A stretch of 64,000 nucleotides of DNA from Yponomeuta sedellus. Its lineage: Eukaryota; Arthropoda; Insecta; Lepidoptera; Yponomeutidae. The position numbers and the translations under genes are program-made. Shown one piece after another: positions 31,824 to 42,386 of this stretch. Numbering within the stretch: the stretch's first letter is position 1; the number at the start of each line of letters is the position of its first letter. The notes under the pieces were generated by a model. The model made no database searches and had not been told where the DNA came from. It saw nothing but the letters and a program-made list of their open reading frames with translations. The stretch spans positions 18,539,988 through 18,603,987 of the forward strand of contig OW203726.1 in NCBI GenBank assembly GCA_934045075.1, given 5' to 3'.

Positions 31824-33018
31824 GGGTAGAGCCACCTAAGAGTGCGCACTTTTTTTACTTTTGCGTGTAAAAAACAAATCTGATAATAGTCTCTGTATGT
31901 TTTATTATAATTAAACATTGGTCCTTTAGGAACAATTTGTTATACTTAAAAATAATGGGTTATCCATAGAATATAAAATAAACGCTTAAAACTAAAACTC
32001 GTCCCGTGCGCACTCTTAGGGTGGGTGGTAGCAAAGAGTACGCAATGAGAACTGTTCGTACAAGGTAAGAGTACGCGGTGCCAATTCCATACAAGCTAAG
32101 AGTGCGCATATGAGATAAGTCGATGAAGAGTAAAAACTTTTCAGTTCCTAAATACCTATTTAGAGGCTAAAAATTCCACCCATGCCGTGATTCGAACCCG
32201 CGACCTCTGGCTATCCGTGCCAACGCTCTATCCAACTGAGCTAATGGGCGACTCACCGGCATCAGTGAAATTTCGAACCTCTTACACCATAGAATAACTT
32301 ATATCTTTACACTATTCTCTGTATTACGTACAGAAAGTTTTTAGCCTCTAAATAGGTTTTTAAAATTGTCATTAGCACGGGTTAGTGCATTAAAAATAGA
32401 AATAGTATTTTCAGTTCACTCTTGCAAATTCTTGTCAATAATTTATCTTCACCGTCACCTCATTCAGAATGTCCTGGGTGAAGAATAACTTTCTTTCTGT
32501 CTCTTTTGTATCCGCCCATGATTGCATCCTGTAAAATAAAATAAGTAAGCAACTAGGAAACGCCACCATAGAATGTTACTTTAGCGTTATACAAGCTAAG
32601 AGTATGCATGCGTACTGTTTGGGTGCGCATTCTTACCTAACACGGTACTTTTTGTTTAGGTTATCAAAATGTTAGAAAGCAAGTTCACACACGACATAAC
32701 CTACAAAACAACAACAAAATTTGATAATCATATTTCAAGAATAACTTCATTCTCCAGCAGCAAATTAATCACAACCCTTACTAAACGCATTCAAAAATGT
32801 TAGAAAATAACATCAAAAACAAATTATTAGCTATGAAATTGGAATTAAATACCTTATCGAAGCAAATATTTTACTCCCTCTACGAAATATTGGTTCAACG
32901 GCTAGCAACGTCACGTGCGCATCTGACAGATCAAACAGGGTTGCCAACACATAAAAAATAACAACGAGGGAAGCTATGCGTACTCTTTGGTAGCGCGCAC
33001 TCTTAGGTGGCTGTACCC
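31824..33018. mobile_element. TA-flanked non-autonomous DNA transposon, 1.2 kb
   Basis: Ends are inverted: 'gggtagagccacctaagag' plus 'tgcgcact' on the left, and 'gcgcactcttaggtggctgt' plus 'accc' on the right. TA dinucleotides lie on both sides (31822-31823 and 33019-33020). The inside repeats the terminal word 'taagagtgcgcat' several times on both strands (near 32015, 32095, 32595, 32625). It has no transposase ORF and hosts the SINE-X copy at 32148-32407. Confidence 0.65.
32148..32407 (+). mobile_element. SINE-X copy with inverted 5' part, in family-T-unrelated DNA transposon
   Basis: 10-bp TSD 'ttttcagttc' (32138-32147 and 32408-32417). A minus-strand piece includes the whole tRNA-like body (about 32178-32248) and head ('tctgtattacgtacag'). 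The plus-strand piece 'tttttagcctctaaataggt' plus tail follows. The 'cctctaaata' block is therefore present twice in inverted orientation. Confidence 0.8.
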
Positions 33019-33560
33019 TATAATATTTTTTCGATTTTTCCAAAAATACGGAATACGGATACAATCACAATTTGCGTTTGCGCAACTTGTGATTGTTGTA
33101 CTGATTGGGCGAGAGAGTGTTAAGTTTGTTTTTCGTACACGGTACACAACTTCAGTTTGACCTTAAATTCTAAATCCATTTTTTTAAAATTCTGTCATAA
33201 TTTTTTTTTTTTATAATAATATCGAAATCCGGCCGGCGGCGAGCGTGGCCGTTGTAATGTATAGTACCCTCCTTTAGAGTCACGCAAGAGTGTCACTAAC
33301 GTGTTACAAAGCGGGATGAGGCTTATTTCGCCTTAACTCATGTCACGTCATTTTGGACGCTCCCAAGCGGCATATGCATAGATCATCATGATCATCAGCC
33401 ATTGGACGCCCACTGCAGGACATAATTATGAATAAATGAAAAATTCTTTATTTTCTAGTATTTTCTTCCAGCTAACCCACGATAATGCGGACAGTGGAAG
33501 GGGTAGTGCCAGTAAACAATATAAGATAGGAGTGATTTATTACATAACCTAGGTTAACTA
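33019..33560. other. No gene recognised
   Basis: Poly-T near 33200. A short 'catcatgatcatcagcc' block resembles SINE/LINE tails, but too little remains to call it. Confidence 0.35.
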
Positions 33561-33780
33561 ACTAAATATAATCTAATAATATAATTATGCCTCCCTCATG
33601 GTTTTCCAAACTTCCGTGTCTTGTGCCGCCCGCATCCAGCGACTCCCCGCCACCCGTATCCGTCGTCAGACCTCTGAAGGGGGGCCTGCTCACGCTGCGT
33701 CGTCCGGTCCACGGTCACCAGGACGGAACTTTTTCGCCCCAACGGCCATCAAAGAGAGCCCCAAAAGCATATAAATAGAC
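33561..33780 (+). other. GC-rich island, possible retroelement remnant
   Basis: 33587-33778 is an open frame of 63 codons, markedly more GC-rich and proline-rich than its surroundings ('PPASSDSPPPVSVVRPLKG'). The abrupt composition change suggests a fragment of a retroelement coding region. I cannot identify the family and do not call a gene. Confidence 0.3.
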
Positions 33781-34964
33781 TAGAATAGAGTGCGCAAACT
33801 AGTAATTCCAGAGCTATCAGAGCTTTCAGACCACTATCCAACAACACAAAGTGTGGATATTTACAGCGCAAAACAGGAAGTTACGAGGCGCCACTGAGCT
33901 TACTATATGGACGTTATATGAGGAGTTTATTTACTTGCGTGACGCAATAGACTGGGTATTTGATTTCGATGTGAGACGGACTGATTTATAGCTTACTATT
34001 AGTGGTACGTACAACCCGCGGTATAGTCAACAGATGAACAAATCTTCAGAATTTTGTAGCAAATTCGCCCTTACTACATAAAGTACATGCGTGTAAAGGT
34101 CGATGTGCCGCTAAACGCCTATTAACCGCGTATAATACAGCGGGGCACAGCTAGTACAAAATAAACCAAAATTATTATCACTGAATCTCGTACATTCGGT
34201 GTCCGGTGTTCAACATTTTATTAAAGGCCTTTTAAGTGACTACTTTTTACCCCAACAGTTCGCTCTCGCAGCGCAATAAGTCCATTAGAAATCGTGCACT
34301 TGGAGAAACCGGGTTCGGGATTTTAATTCAAGAGCACTGTTTTTCAGCCCTTCTATTACGTAACATTTCACTCTATCGAGTTCAGCAATTAGAAGACTCC
34401 AAGTGTCAAAATATGTATGCACAGCTCTGCTGGAGTAGCTTAAAAAAAGTAAAAATAAAAGTCACTCAACCCGGTGGATACTTACCTAATAGAACCCCAG
34501 GACTATCCAATGGACATTTTTTTCTACAGCATTCGAATAACAATCTCGCAAACGAACGCGAACAAAGCAACCTGCCAGTGTTTCAGACACATTGCCACTG
34601 GCCGCTCAGCTCATGGCGGTGCATACAAACAAAGTGCACTTATCGCGAAAAGCTATTTCCACACGCCGCTTCCAGAACGAACCGGCCGATAAGCCCCATT
34701 TACACTGCGCCGTTGGCACGCTGCGCTGGGAGATTAATTGTTTCGCTTAAAAACAAAGGGATGCGCGAAATTGGATCACTGCAGATTGATGACGCATCAT
34801 GTTTTACCTGGGTAAGGTTTTCGCAAAATTTTCCGATTTTCACTGCTGTTGATTTACTATGTCATATGCTGAGGATTATAAGCGTTGCCTACAAAGTGTT
34901 ATTACAGTAACGAAAATTCTGGAAATTATCTTATTTTACTTTACATAACATAACAAGACCTCAC
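33781..34964. other. No gene supported; one 224-codon ORF
   Basis: The frame 34236-34910 is open for 224 codons, but I see no domain, no repeat homology and no codon pattern supporting a protein. It is probably chance. A 'gcggggcacagctagtac' tail scrap lies at 34139-34156. Confidence 0.4.
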
Positions 34965-35085
34965 GACTGTATCCCAGAGGGGTAGGCCGCGAACAAGGAC
35001 TGCTACTTGCCACGTTCCTCACAGATCACATTCGCTTTAACGTTCATTAGTCGTTGCATGCGCGTACGCCGGTTCCGCGTGCTTT
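34965..35085 (+). repeat. Dispersed repeat (family of 17109-17240)
   Basis: 'tatcccagaggggtaggc', 'ctgctacttgccacgttcc', 'aacgttcattagtcgttgc'. Same order as the copies at 17109 and 60315. Confidence 0.5.
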
Positions 35086-35703
35086 TTATCTTACTTTATT
35101 CATGTGTAAAACAGGTAACGAACAATCAATAACATACCTACATAATACGCTTATTAGCGAAAAACTATTAGAATGACACCAAAAGCATATACTCACGAAA
35201 GACCAGGAACATGTAAATAAGCTTACAATACAAAAAATCGCTTAAACAATTTTTTTTTTTAAATTTATAATCTAAGAAATAAAAGTAAAGCAATACTTTA
35301 ACAACCTACATTATTAAAAGACATCAAAGCTTATCGAAATTGTTCATTTAATTATTCAGTATTGTAGTGATTTCTCGTTAGATATAATATTATGTAAAAT
35401 ATAGCTTAGGGCTTAGTGTGAACGCGGCCGTTAGAGTGATTCGTAGAGCAATAAATAAGTGAACCGAAAGTGAGTAATTGAGGCAATAAATCAGAAACGT
35501 TTCAGATTGCACCCAAACCGCATCGCACATGAATTATCGCAGCTTCCTAGTATCTCGACGTAGTCTGTGCAGCTTCCAGTCGGAACGAAAAAGTATTTTC
35601 TTTTTATGAAAACAAAAGACTTTTTTTTCTGTCGTGCAACCAGCCAGCTAACTCCTAAAAGGGGGAAAGGCTTTTGCTCGTTAGCGAATTCGAATGGAAC
35701 GCG
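35086..35703. other. No gene or repeat recognised
   Basis: AT-rich. The 74-codon ORF at 35491-35715 has no recognisable domain. Confidence 0.4.
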
Positions 35704-36028
35704 ACCACAGAGCATATCTGTAAAATAAAAAATAAACCGACTGGGAAAATATTCGGAGGATTCGGACTCGTATGAAGGTATATAGACTGTTAGCTTTTAG
35801 AATATACCTCGGCTACTATCGGATAGAATCGGATATATTCGTGTAATAGAAATATCGGAACTAATATGACCAATGCGTAGAGGGAGTAAACTCTATCTAC
35901 GGACCAATGACAGAAATTAGGTGACAAATGACATCTAATTTCGAAATCAGAACTCGTCAGTACATCAGTACGAAAACCGGCGAAAATTGGCGAAAACCGA
36001 AGGCTACTATATTCTAAAAGCTAACAGA
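35704..36028 (+). mobile_element. Non-autonomous DNA element family T, copy 2
   Basis: Same head and inner inverted ends as 30913-31221. It contains an extra segment near 35873-35930 absent from copy 1. Confidence 0.65.
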
Positions 36029-36117
36029 ATATTTGTTTTTTTTAATCTAATACGAAAAGAAATACAATAAAAATGAAACATAAGTCCGATTAACTTGTGT
36101 TTTTTATGTAGGCTATA

Positions 36118-36880
36118 CACGTGGGACACTCAGAAAGTTTTGAGAAACTAAAAAACTAACTTCTATGAAAAAAAATATTTTTATTAATAAACCTTTTCAA
36201 AGAACTCCCCACCAGCCTCTATACAAAGTTTCATGCGTCTGAACCAATTTTCAAAACATTTTTCCTCCGCAGACACCTCTTCCACGGCCTTCTTCTAGCG
36301 CGTCTTCCGGCGATGAAAACTGTATTCCTTTGAGCTGATTTTTAATTTTAGGGAGTAAAAAGAAGTCACACGGAGCCAAATCAGGACTGTAAGGAGGGTG
36401 TCCCAAGGCTCTGACCGGTGTGGAGTCCAGGAAGTCCCTCGTTTTGATCACAGAGTGCGCTGCTCAATTCAGAAAAAAACTTCTGGCAGGCATTTTGTGC
36501 TATACCATTCAGCGTTGATGCTGCTTTAGTCTCGAAGTGGAATTGAAATTAGGTACCCCGTCAAAGTGAAGAAACTAGCGATCAAAATTTTTCCTGCGCT
36601 CCTCGATCGCTTCACTTTCGTAGGCGTTGGTTCATTTTGAAACAGCCAAACTGTCGACTGACGCTTTGATTTTGGATCATATTGATAAATCTAGGATTCG
36701 TCACCTGTCACAATGTCGTAAACGCGCCGTGACGAGCCAGCATCATATTTTTGTAACATATCACGGCACCAATCCACACGGGCTTGCTTCTGAGCTTCGG
36801 TGAGGTTGTGCGGCACCCAGCGGGAAACTATTCTCCTTACGCGAAGGTGGTCGTGCAAAATTGAGCTTGTGAATCGCATC
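36118..36880 (-). mobile_element. Mariner element of a second subfamily, 5'-truncated
   Basis: One end ('cacgtgggacactcagaaag') follows a TA at 36116-36117. The other end is cut off at about 36880, where a 5S-SINE fragment begins. Protein remnants differ from the other two mariners in sequence. Confidence 0.75.
36251..36879 (-). pseudogene. Mariner transposase (second subfamily), broken
   Basis: 36691-36879 encodes 'SRWVPHNLTEAQKQARVDW' and 'YDIVTGDES' with the first catalytic Asp, followed at once by a stop codon. 36251-36451 encodes 'ALGHPPYSPDLAPCDFFLLP' with the third catalytic Asp. The segment between, which should hold the second Asp, is degraded, and I do not find a clear HHDN motif. 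The N-terminal DNA-binding domain is missing because the element is truncated. Confidence 0.8.
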
Positions 36881-37066
36881 GCAGGAAGGTTAGGCTATGC
36901 TCCACCATGGAGGCCAAGTCCGGGTTGGTGGAGGATTGTAAGACAGTGGCGGGCCTTACTGTCAGAAGTTATCAAGTCGCGCATAAGGCATCTGACATTG
37001 CTTAACGACTGCCATTACATGACAGCCGGCACCAGCGGCGTATTACGAAGCACGGAAGCGCAAAAT
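36880..37066 (-). mobile_element. 5S-SINE fragment
   Basis: 'catcgcaggaaggttaggc', 'ccaagtccgggttggtgg', 'ttactgtcagaagttatc', 'tgacagccggcacca'. Neither the 3' tail nor the 5S-like head is present. It abuts the broken mariner. Confidence 0.7.
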
Positions 37067-37199
37067 ATTTAAAATACTTATGTTATTTTAATTTAATTAT
37101 CTATTTATAAAGTTTATAGTATACCTGCAACTAAATATTCTGTGAAAATTTGAGAGATAAATATCTGTATAGAATAAGTATAGAAATACATCATCTGTG

Positions 37200-37287
37200 T
37201 AGACTTTTAGTCCGGATTTACTTACGGGTGTTGTTATATCGGAAAAGTCGACTAAAAGTCTACAATGTGTTGTGCTTACGAAAGTTT
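37200..37287 (+). mobile_element. Retroposon H, short copy with inverted 5' part
   Basis: 13-bp TSD 'tacatcatctgtg' (37187-37199 and 37288-37300). Ends 'tagacttttagtcc' and 'gactaaaagtcta' are inverted, and the tail 'tgttgtgcttacgaaagttt' follows. Confidence 0.7.
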
Positions 37288-37300
37288 TACATCATCTGTG

Positions 37301-37946
37301 AAAATTTCAACTGTCACAGTTCATGAGATACAGCCTGGTGACAGACAGACAGACAGACGGACAGCCCCAGATTACTTTGGATTACTCTGGACCAATAAAA
37401 AATACCATAACATGTGCTGTAATTTTTTAAGCGCTAAACATAAACCTGACTTAAGTAAATTGTTATCTTTAAATGACTTTTAAAATGGTTCATATATGAT
37501 TTTATGGCTTTTAAATAAAATGATTCTTATTTTCGCTGTCTCACTGGTCCAGCAGTATCACGATTGAGTATCAAGCCTGAGTTCATGGGTTCTATTCCAA
37601 ATACAAATAGTCTAAGTCTGGATGTATTCCCATGTTTCCAATTTTGTGATATCTTTAAGTGGTTACCGTAGCACAACGTATCCTAGTTTGGGACCAGGTG
37701 ATTGTGTTGTGTCGAAGTTAGAGATCATAGAAATTTCATAAGATTGTATAGAGTTATTTTAAAAACATCACATTTTATTTCCATGTAGTTTGTAACTACG
37801 TTATCCACTTGGCACTGCTGGAACCGGGTAAGACAAGCTGCTACTGAAAACTTTGTGAGCTAAAAGCTTAATTACTGGAATAATGTTGTTACCTGCAAAA
37901 GCCGTTTATTATGAGAATGTCTCAACCAGTTTACGTCATAATGCAC
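37301..37946. other. Unannotated DNA with a diverged SINE-G scrap
   Basis: A 'gacagacagacagacgg' run at 37343-37361. 37610-37720 resembles the body of SINE-G ('acgtatcctagtttgggacc'). No gene recognised. Confidence 0.4.
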
Positions 37947-38155
37947 AGTCTGTTACCTTTTAGAATATACCTCGGGCTCTAGATTAGGTTTCGGTTTTCG
38001 CCGAAACTACTTGCTGCTCTGTATAAGTGTCATATTAGTTCTGATATTTCTATTAAACGAATATATCCGATTCTATCCGATAGTAGCCGAAGGTGTATTC
38101 GTATTCGAACGAAGGATAGTAGTATCCGAAGGTATATTCTAAAAGCTAACAGACT
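37947..38155 (-). mobile_element. Non-autonomous DNA element family T, solo inner element
   Basis: Inverted ends 'agtctgttaccttttagaat' and 'attctaaaagctaacagact'. A 4-bp TSD 'gcac' is perfect (37943-37946 and 38156-38159). Here the inner element stands without the 'agagcatatctgt' flank seen in copies 1 and 2, so the ends of the mobile unit are these inverted repeats. Confidence 0.65.
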
Positions 38156-38982
38156 GCACAAAATGCCCTTTCATGCTTTAGATCTGGCTAAAGATATTGT
38201 TACCTAGTTTAATCTTTTATGACGATTACAATTTGGCGGAACGGGTTGATTCATCAGAAACAACAGTAATATTTTTAATTGACGTGACTTTCCTGTTAGG
38301 CTTGACATAATTATAGTTTCCGTTTTGGTGAGATTTTACTAATGAGTACAGTTATTATTATTTATCTTCCGTGAAGTGGGACTCACGTAAACAAACATCT
38401 AAATATTCACCCCTAATGATATTTCAAAAAACCTTACTATAGGAAACCATCCTCGGCATTATCTTTTGATTCATTTTCTTTTCCATAATACGAGTAGGAG
38501 CAGATAAGTGTCGGCGTTAAGGCGGTGCACTGACCGCAATGAACGACCTCCTTTGTGGGTCGTGTTCCTCAATAAAGGACCTCCGGGATATGCTTGTGCC
38601 TCGTTCGCACGTGAGATGGAAGCCAGTGAGGTAAAGGAAGCATGATTAGTGTAGCGACAATGTTTACCTATGGCGAGAACTTAATATTGGGGAGTGCGAG
38701 TTAATTTTATTTAAATATTTTTAGTAAGCTCGGTATATGGTATAAGCTCCTTGTGGATTACAGTGGAGGACCGAGGGCAACTAATTAAACGACGACATAT
38801 GTTTTTTTGGTTTATAAGGTCTCGTCAAAAGAGAAAATTCTCAGTTGAAATTTTCCTAGTCATGATTATTATAAAGGATTTCGTTATAGAAATAGAAGTC
38901 ACGAAAACTGACGCTGCAATTTTTAATAGCAAGACTAGGAAGATCTAGTGATAAATTAATCCGAATGTTATTATTTTGCGTT
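38156..38982. other. No gene or repeat recognised
   Basis: A 65-codon ORF at 38751-38948 has no recognisable domain. Confidence 0.4.
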
Positions 38983-39034
38983 TAGCTAATGCATTTAACT
39001 ATAGGTCAATACCTATAGTTAAATGCGTTAGCTA
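38983..39034. repeat. Strong hairpin
   Basis: Arms of 24 bp ('tagctaatgcatttaactat' and inverse) around 'caat', with one mismatch. A second small hairpin ('tgtgtgtcaatgacacaca') follows at 39036-39055. Confidence 0.65.
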
Positions 39035-39875
39035 ACTGTGTGTCAATGACACACATTTACAAGTCAATTAAGTAAAATTAGTGTTATATCCTTGAAATAA
39101 ATAAATATTATTATCCCCGGAAAATCTTCTCGGACGTTTATTTGCGACAATAATTTTGTCTTCCAAAAGTTCTTGACAAGTCATTCCCTATAACTCAATC
39201 CTGGTTATACATTTCCGGACCACTTGAACACGAAAACTCCTTCTTGAAATATGATACATCCCCGACATCTCAACTAAACCATCACCACCCTACACCATTT
39301 AAAATCAATGTCCCAGGCACCACAGCGACCGAGTGATCCCTTACACTCACAAAGTATGAGTGAAGGTGGCACAAAATCAAACATATTAAAACAAAATAAA
39401 AATAAAATAATTACTAGCTTGCTGACAATGCGGCTTAATTTAGTACCAAACTTGCCAAATGTGAATGGTGCATCACCATAATCGCGATCATTTTAAAATG
39501 ATACATTGTCTTGTATTTTTTATGTCAGTGTGTAAGGAGTGTTGAACTGGTTTCCATGGCACAGTTACCATGTTTTAATTCAACTCCGTTTTATTTAACT
39601 CCGAAGGAGAAAACCGAATCGAAACCTTACTGCTATTGATGCTGAGTCATTTCGTAACCCACCCAGGTTACATTGATAAATTTGAATTTACCGTTCAAAT
39701 AAAACCGGGATAAGTAGGTAATTAACTCTTGACTCTTGAAACGCAGATTTTCATGGCTTTTAGGACATGCTGCCTAATTATCAAAACAGTAAGACTTCGG
39801 TGAGAGACAAACTACGTTTAGTTTAAAAGATGAAATCCCACTACGAGGTATAATTTTTGCCCGCAAGATTGTTGG
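39035..39875. other. Unannotated DNA with a SINE-L scrap
   Basis: 39308-39370 matches the SINE-L 3' region ('tcccaggcaccacagcg', 'agtgaaggtggcac'). The rest is not recognised. Confidence 0.4.
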
Positions 39876-40046
39876 TTACAATACTGTAGACACTTGGGTT
39901 TCCTCACGATGTTTTCCTTCACCGGTGGCGAGTGTTGTTGCTACTATAATTTCACAAATGTATATAGCTTATGTTTGCAAAAATTATTAATGATTTTTTG
40001 TGTGCAATAAAGTATAAAGTTATAAATTAGGAAACAAAGTCATTGA

Positions 40047-41704
40047 TATGAAATGAAATGGTTTTATTCAAAGTAGCGCAGAAACTGCGGCTTAATGAAC
40101 GTTACAATTCAAACTAGGTGTCCATTTAAAAATCTAGATCATTTAGGAGAAAAAATGGACAAAAAAACTCCAAACTTAGTCTTTTCAAAAGTCCTTAATT
40201 AACATAGTTTACATAATTATTATAATACATAGAACTCATACATTGTACTGGCTTTAATTCCAGACCTCATTGTCATCTACGTAATCCTTTATGTTATAGT
40301 TGCCCTTTTGGCACAAAGTGTGCTTAACATATTTTTTGAACCGCGATTCAGGCAAGCTTAATATATCTTCAGGGATTTTATTATAGAAGCGTATACAATG
40401 CCCCATGAAGGATGTATTAACCTTTTCCAGCCTAAATAGTGGGAACAAAAGTTTATGTTTATTTCTAGTATTTATATTGTGTTGGCTACCTGAAGTTTTA
40501 AAGTTACTGATATTTTTCCTAACGTACATAACGTTTTCATATCTGACTGGCAACTGTCAAGATGTTAGTTTCTTTAAAGAAATCTCTTATCGAATCTCTA
40601 CTACCCAGCTTATAAATGAATCTGATCGCTCTCTTCTGCAAGACGAAGATGGTCTCTGCCCGTCCCCACAGTAGTATGCCATAGGAGATAAGACTATGGA
40701 AGTAACTAAAATAAACAAGCCTAGAGGTTGCGACGTCAGTTAGTTCCCTAATTCTTTTGACTGCATATGCTGCTAAACTAAGCTTATTTGCTATTTTTTC
40801 TATATGAGGACCCCATTGAAGCTTTGCATCAATTGTGATACCTAGAAATACAATTTCATTCACAAGTTCTAATTTGTCGTTCCCCAATAAAACATTGCTG
40901 TATACCGTTTTGACATTTGGAAGAGTGAAATTTATACATTTCGTCTTGTTTGAATTTAACAATAAGTTATTAAAAGTACCTAAACCAATTTAGTACCCGA
41001 GAGAGAGCATTAATTGTATTTTAAGGTCATTTTCTTGTCTCTTATTTTTAAAAATAAGTGACGGGTCATCTGCAAATAATACTATCACTGACATATTTTG
41101 AACCATGAACGGCAAATCATTTACATATACGAGGAAGAGGAATGGCCCCAAAATCGATCCCTGTGGCACTCCTGACCTCCTGACCTCCGACCCTGAAGGT
41201 TTAGTTCTATTTATATCAGCTCTTTGAACTCTCCCTTCTAAATATGATGTCATAAGTTTTAGGCTATTCCTGTTTATACCATAGTGCTTTAATTTTAAAA
41301 GAGGAGTTTTATGGTCAACGCAATCAAATGCTTTCGACAAGTCACAGAATACGCCTATAGCATCCTTGCGCTCTTCCCATGCACTAAATATATGTTTAAC
41401 TAACATGGCGCCGGCGTCCGATGTCCGCCCTTGCGTAAAGCCGAATTGCTGACCATGGAGAAGTTGATAGTCATTGAAATGTGTAAGCAGTTGACCTAGA
41501 ACTACGAGTATCTTCTCGAATATTTTACTCAAAACGGGTAGAACTGAGACTGGTCTGAAATTTGTGGGATCTTGCTTATCACCACTTATAAATAAAGAAA
41601 CGAGCCTACTATATTTCATTAGATCAGGGATTATACCCTCATCTAAACATTTGTTAAAGATTCTGGCTAAATGGGGTGCTAGGGTATCGATTACTGAGCT
41701 GACA
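40047..41704 (-). mobile_element. LINE B: CR1-like non-LTR retrotransposon, 5'-truncated
   Basis: About 1.66 kb in a SINE. Flanking words 'tcattgata' and 'atcgatgata' suggest a degraded TSD. The element has lost its endonuclease half. The 3' end on the minus strand reads 'ctttgaataaaaccatttca' plus a repeated 'tttca', resembling the short-repeat tails of CR1-type LINEs rather than poly(A). Confidence 0.8.
40254..40962 (-). pseudogene. LINE B RT thumb and C-terminal region
   Basis: 40537-40962 has 'SNKTKCINF' and 'FLGITIDAKLQWGPHIEKI' (RT block 7). 40254-40553 continues with the C-terminal region ('NTRNKHKLLFPLFRLEKV', 'SFMGHCIRFYNKIPEDI') to a stop at 40254. The two pieces overlap in different frames, so a frameshift lies near 40545. 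Confidence 0.85.
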
Positions 41705-41802
41705 CATCGATGATACATGCCGGGATTCGAACCCACGACTCCTCGATTGAGAAGCTGGCGTTCTACAGCTCCGCTTTTGGTTATAGTAGTTGTAGACAAC
41801 AC
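40990..41802 (-). pseudogene. LINE B reverse transcriptase
   Basis: The frame of 270 codons begins in the SINE head; LINE-derived coding starts about residue 33. RT blocks in order: 'TNFRPVSVLPVLSKIFEK', 'HGQQFGFTQGRTS', 'GVFCDLSKAFDCVDH' (catalytic Asp), 'RRSGVPQGSILGPFLFLVYV' and 'VLFADDPSLIF' (catalytic Asp-Asp). The frame then ends near 40990 in a stop, and the C-terminal part continues in other frames. Confidence 0.9.
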
Positions 41803-41930
41803 TTAGGTTAACTGGAAGATAATGCTGATAGCATTCTGTTTGCTTGTGTACTTTTTAATTGGTTTTAATAGTCCAATAAATAATTTTAATAATAACACTT
41901 AAGACACTTATTAATCTAGAACATCCAAAT

Positions 41931-42303
41931 ACGTTATCAACCCTTATATGTCCCCACTGCTGGGGCACGGGTCTCTTCCTACATCGCAGGAAGGTTAGGC
42001 CATACTTCACCACGGGGGCCAAGTCCGGGTTGGTGGAGGATTGTAAGACAGTGGCGGGCCTTACTGTCAGAAGTTATCAAGCCGCCCATAAGGCCTCTGA
42101 CATGGCTTAACGACTGCCATTATATGACAGCCGGCACCAACGGCTTAGCGTGCCTTGTGAAGCACGGAAGCGCTCGGAAAAATGCCACTAGCGGTAGACA
42201 CTGGAGACGCTCACCCATCCCGTATCTTACCGCGCCTGTGTTGCTTAACCACGTGATTGATTCCAATCACTCGGTTCGCCTAGGCCACGAGCGCTTCCAA
42301 ATG
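41931..42303 (-). mobile_element. Complete 5S-SINE (5S rRNA-derived SINE)
   Basis: 373 bp between perfect 13-bp TSDs 'agaacatccaaat' (41918-41930 and 42304-42316). On the minus strand it opens with a 5S rRNA-like head ('aggcgaaccgagtgattgg', then 'gttaagcaac...aggcgcggt' and 'gggatgggtgagcg'). Next come an unrelated body ('ctagtggca', 'cgcaaggcacg', 'gacggtcgttaagcc' class words) and the 3' block 'cagcagtggggacatataag'. The head keeps the order and spacing of 5S internal control elements (the 'gttaagcaacg' A-box region and the 'ggatgggtgacc' C-box region). It is a non-coding, Pol III type 1-like retroposon. The head in this copy is partly decayed. Confidence 0.8.
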
Positions 42304-42386
42304 AGAACATCCAAATGATGTGAAAAAATAAAACATTTAGTGATAACGCCGCTTTTGTGTAGAATAACGGTTTCTTGCGACCGGGG

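Larger units (their letters stand above)
39876..41790 (-). mobile_element. SINE-L interrupted by LINE B
   Basis: The SINE body lies at 39876-40046 ('tttcctcacgatgttttcc', 'gaaacaaagtcattgata'), itself with a short LINE-tail insertion near 39968-40025. The tRNA-like head lies at 41705-41790 ('catgccgggattcgaaccc', 'gattgagaagctggcgttct'). The host sequence expected between them is continuous in other copies, so LINE B inserted here. Confidence 0.7.

Noticed and set aside
33587..33778. Host exon in the GC-rich island
   Set aside because: Only 63 codons, no splice-site evidence; composition suggests a retroelement scrap, but the family is unidentified.
34236..34910. 224-codon ORF as a host gene
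   Set aside because: No domain, no start context, no splice structure or repeat homology I can see. Length alone is compatible with chance in 64 kb read in six frames.
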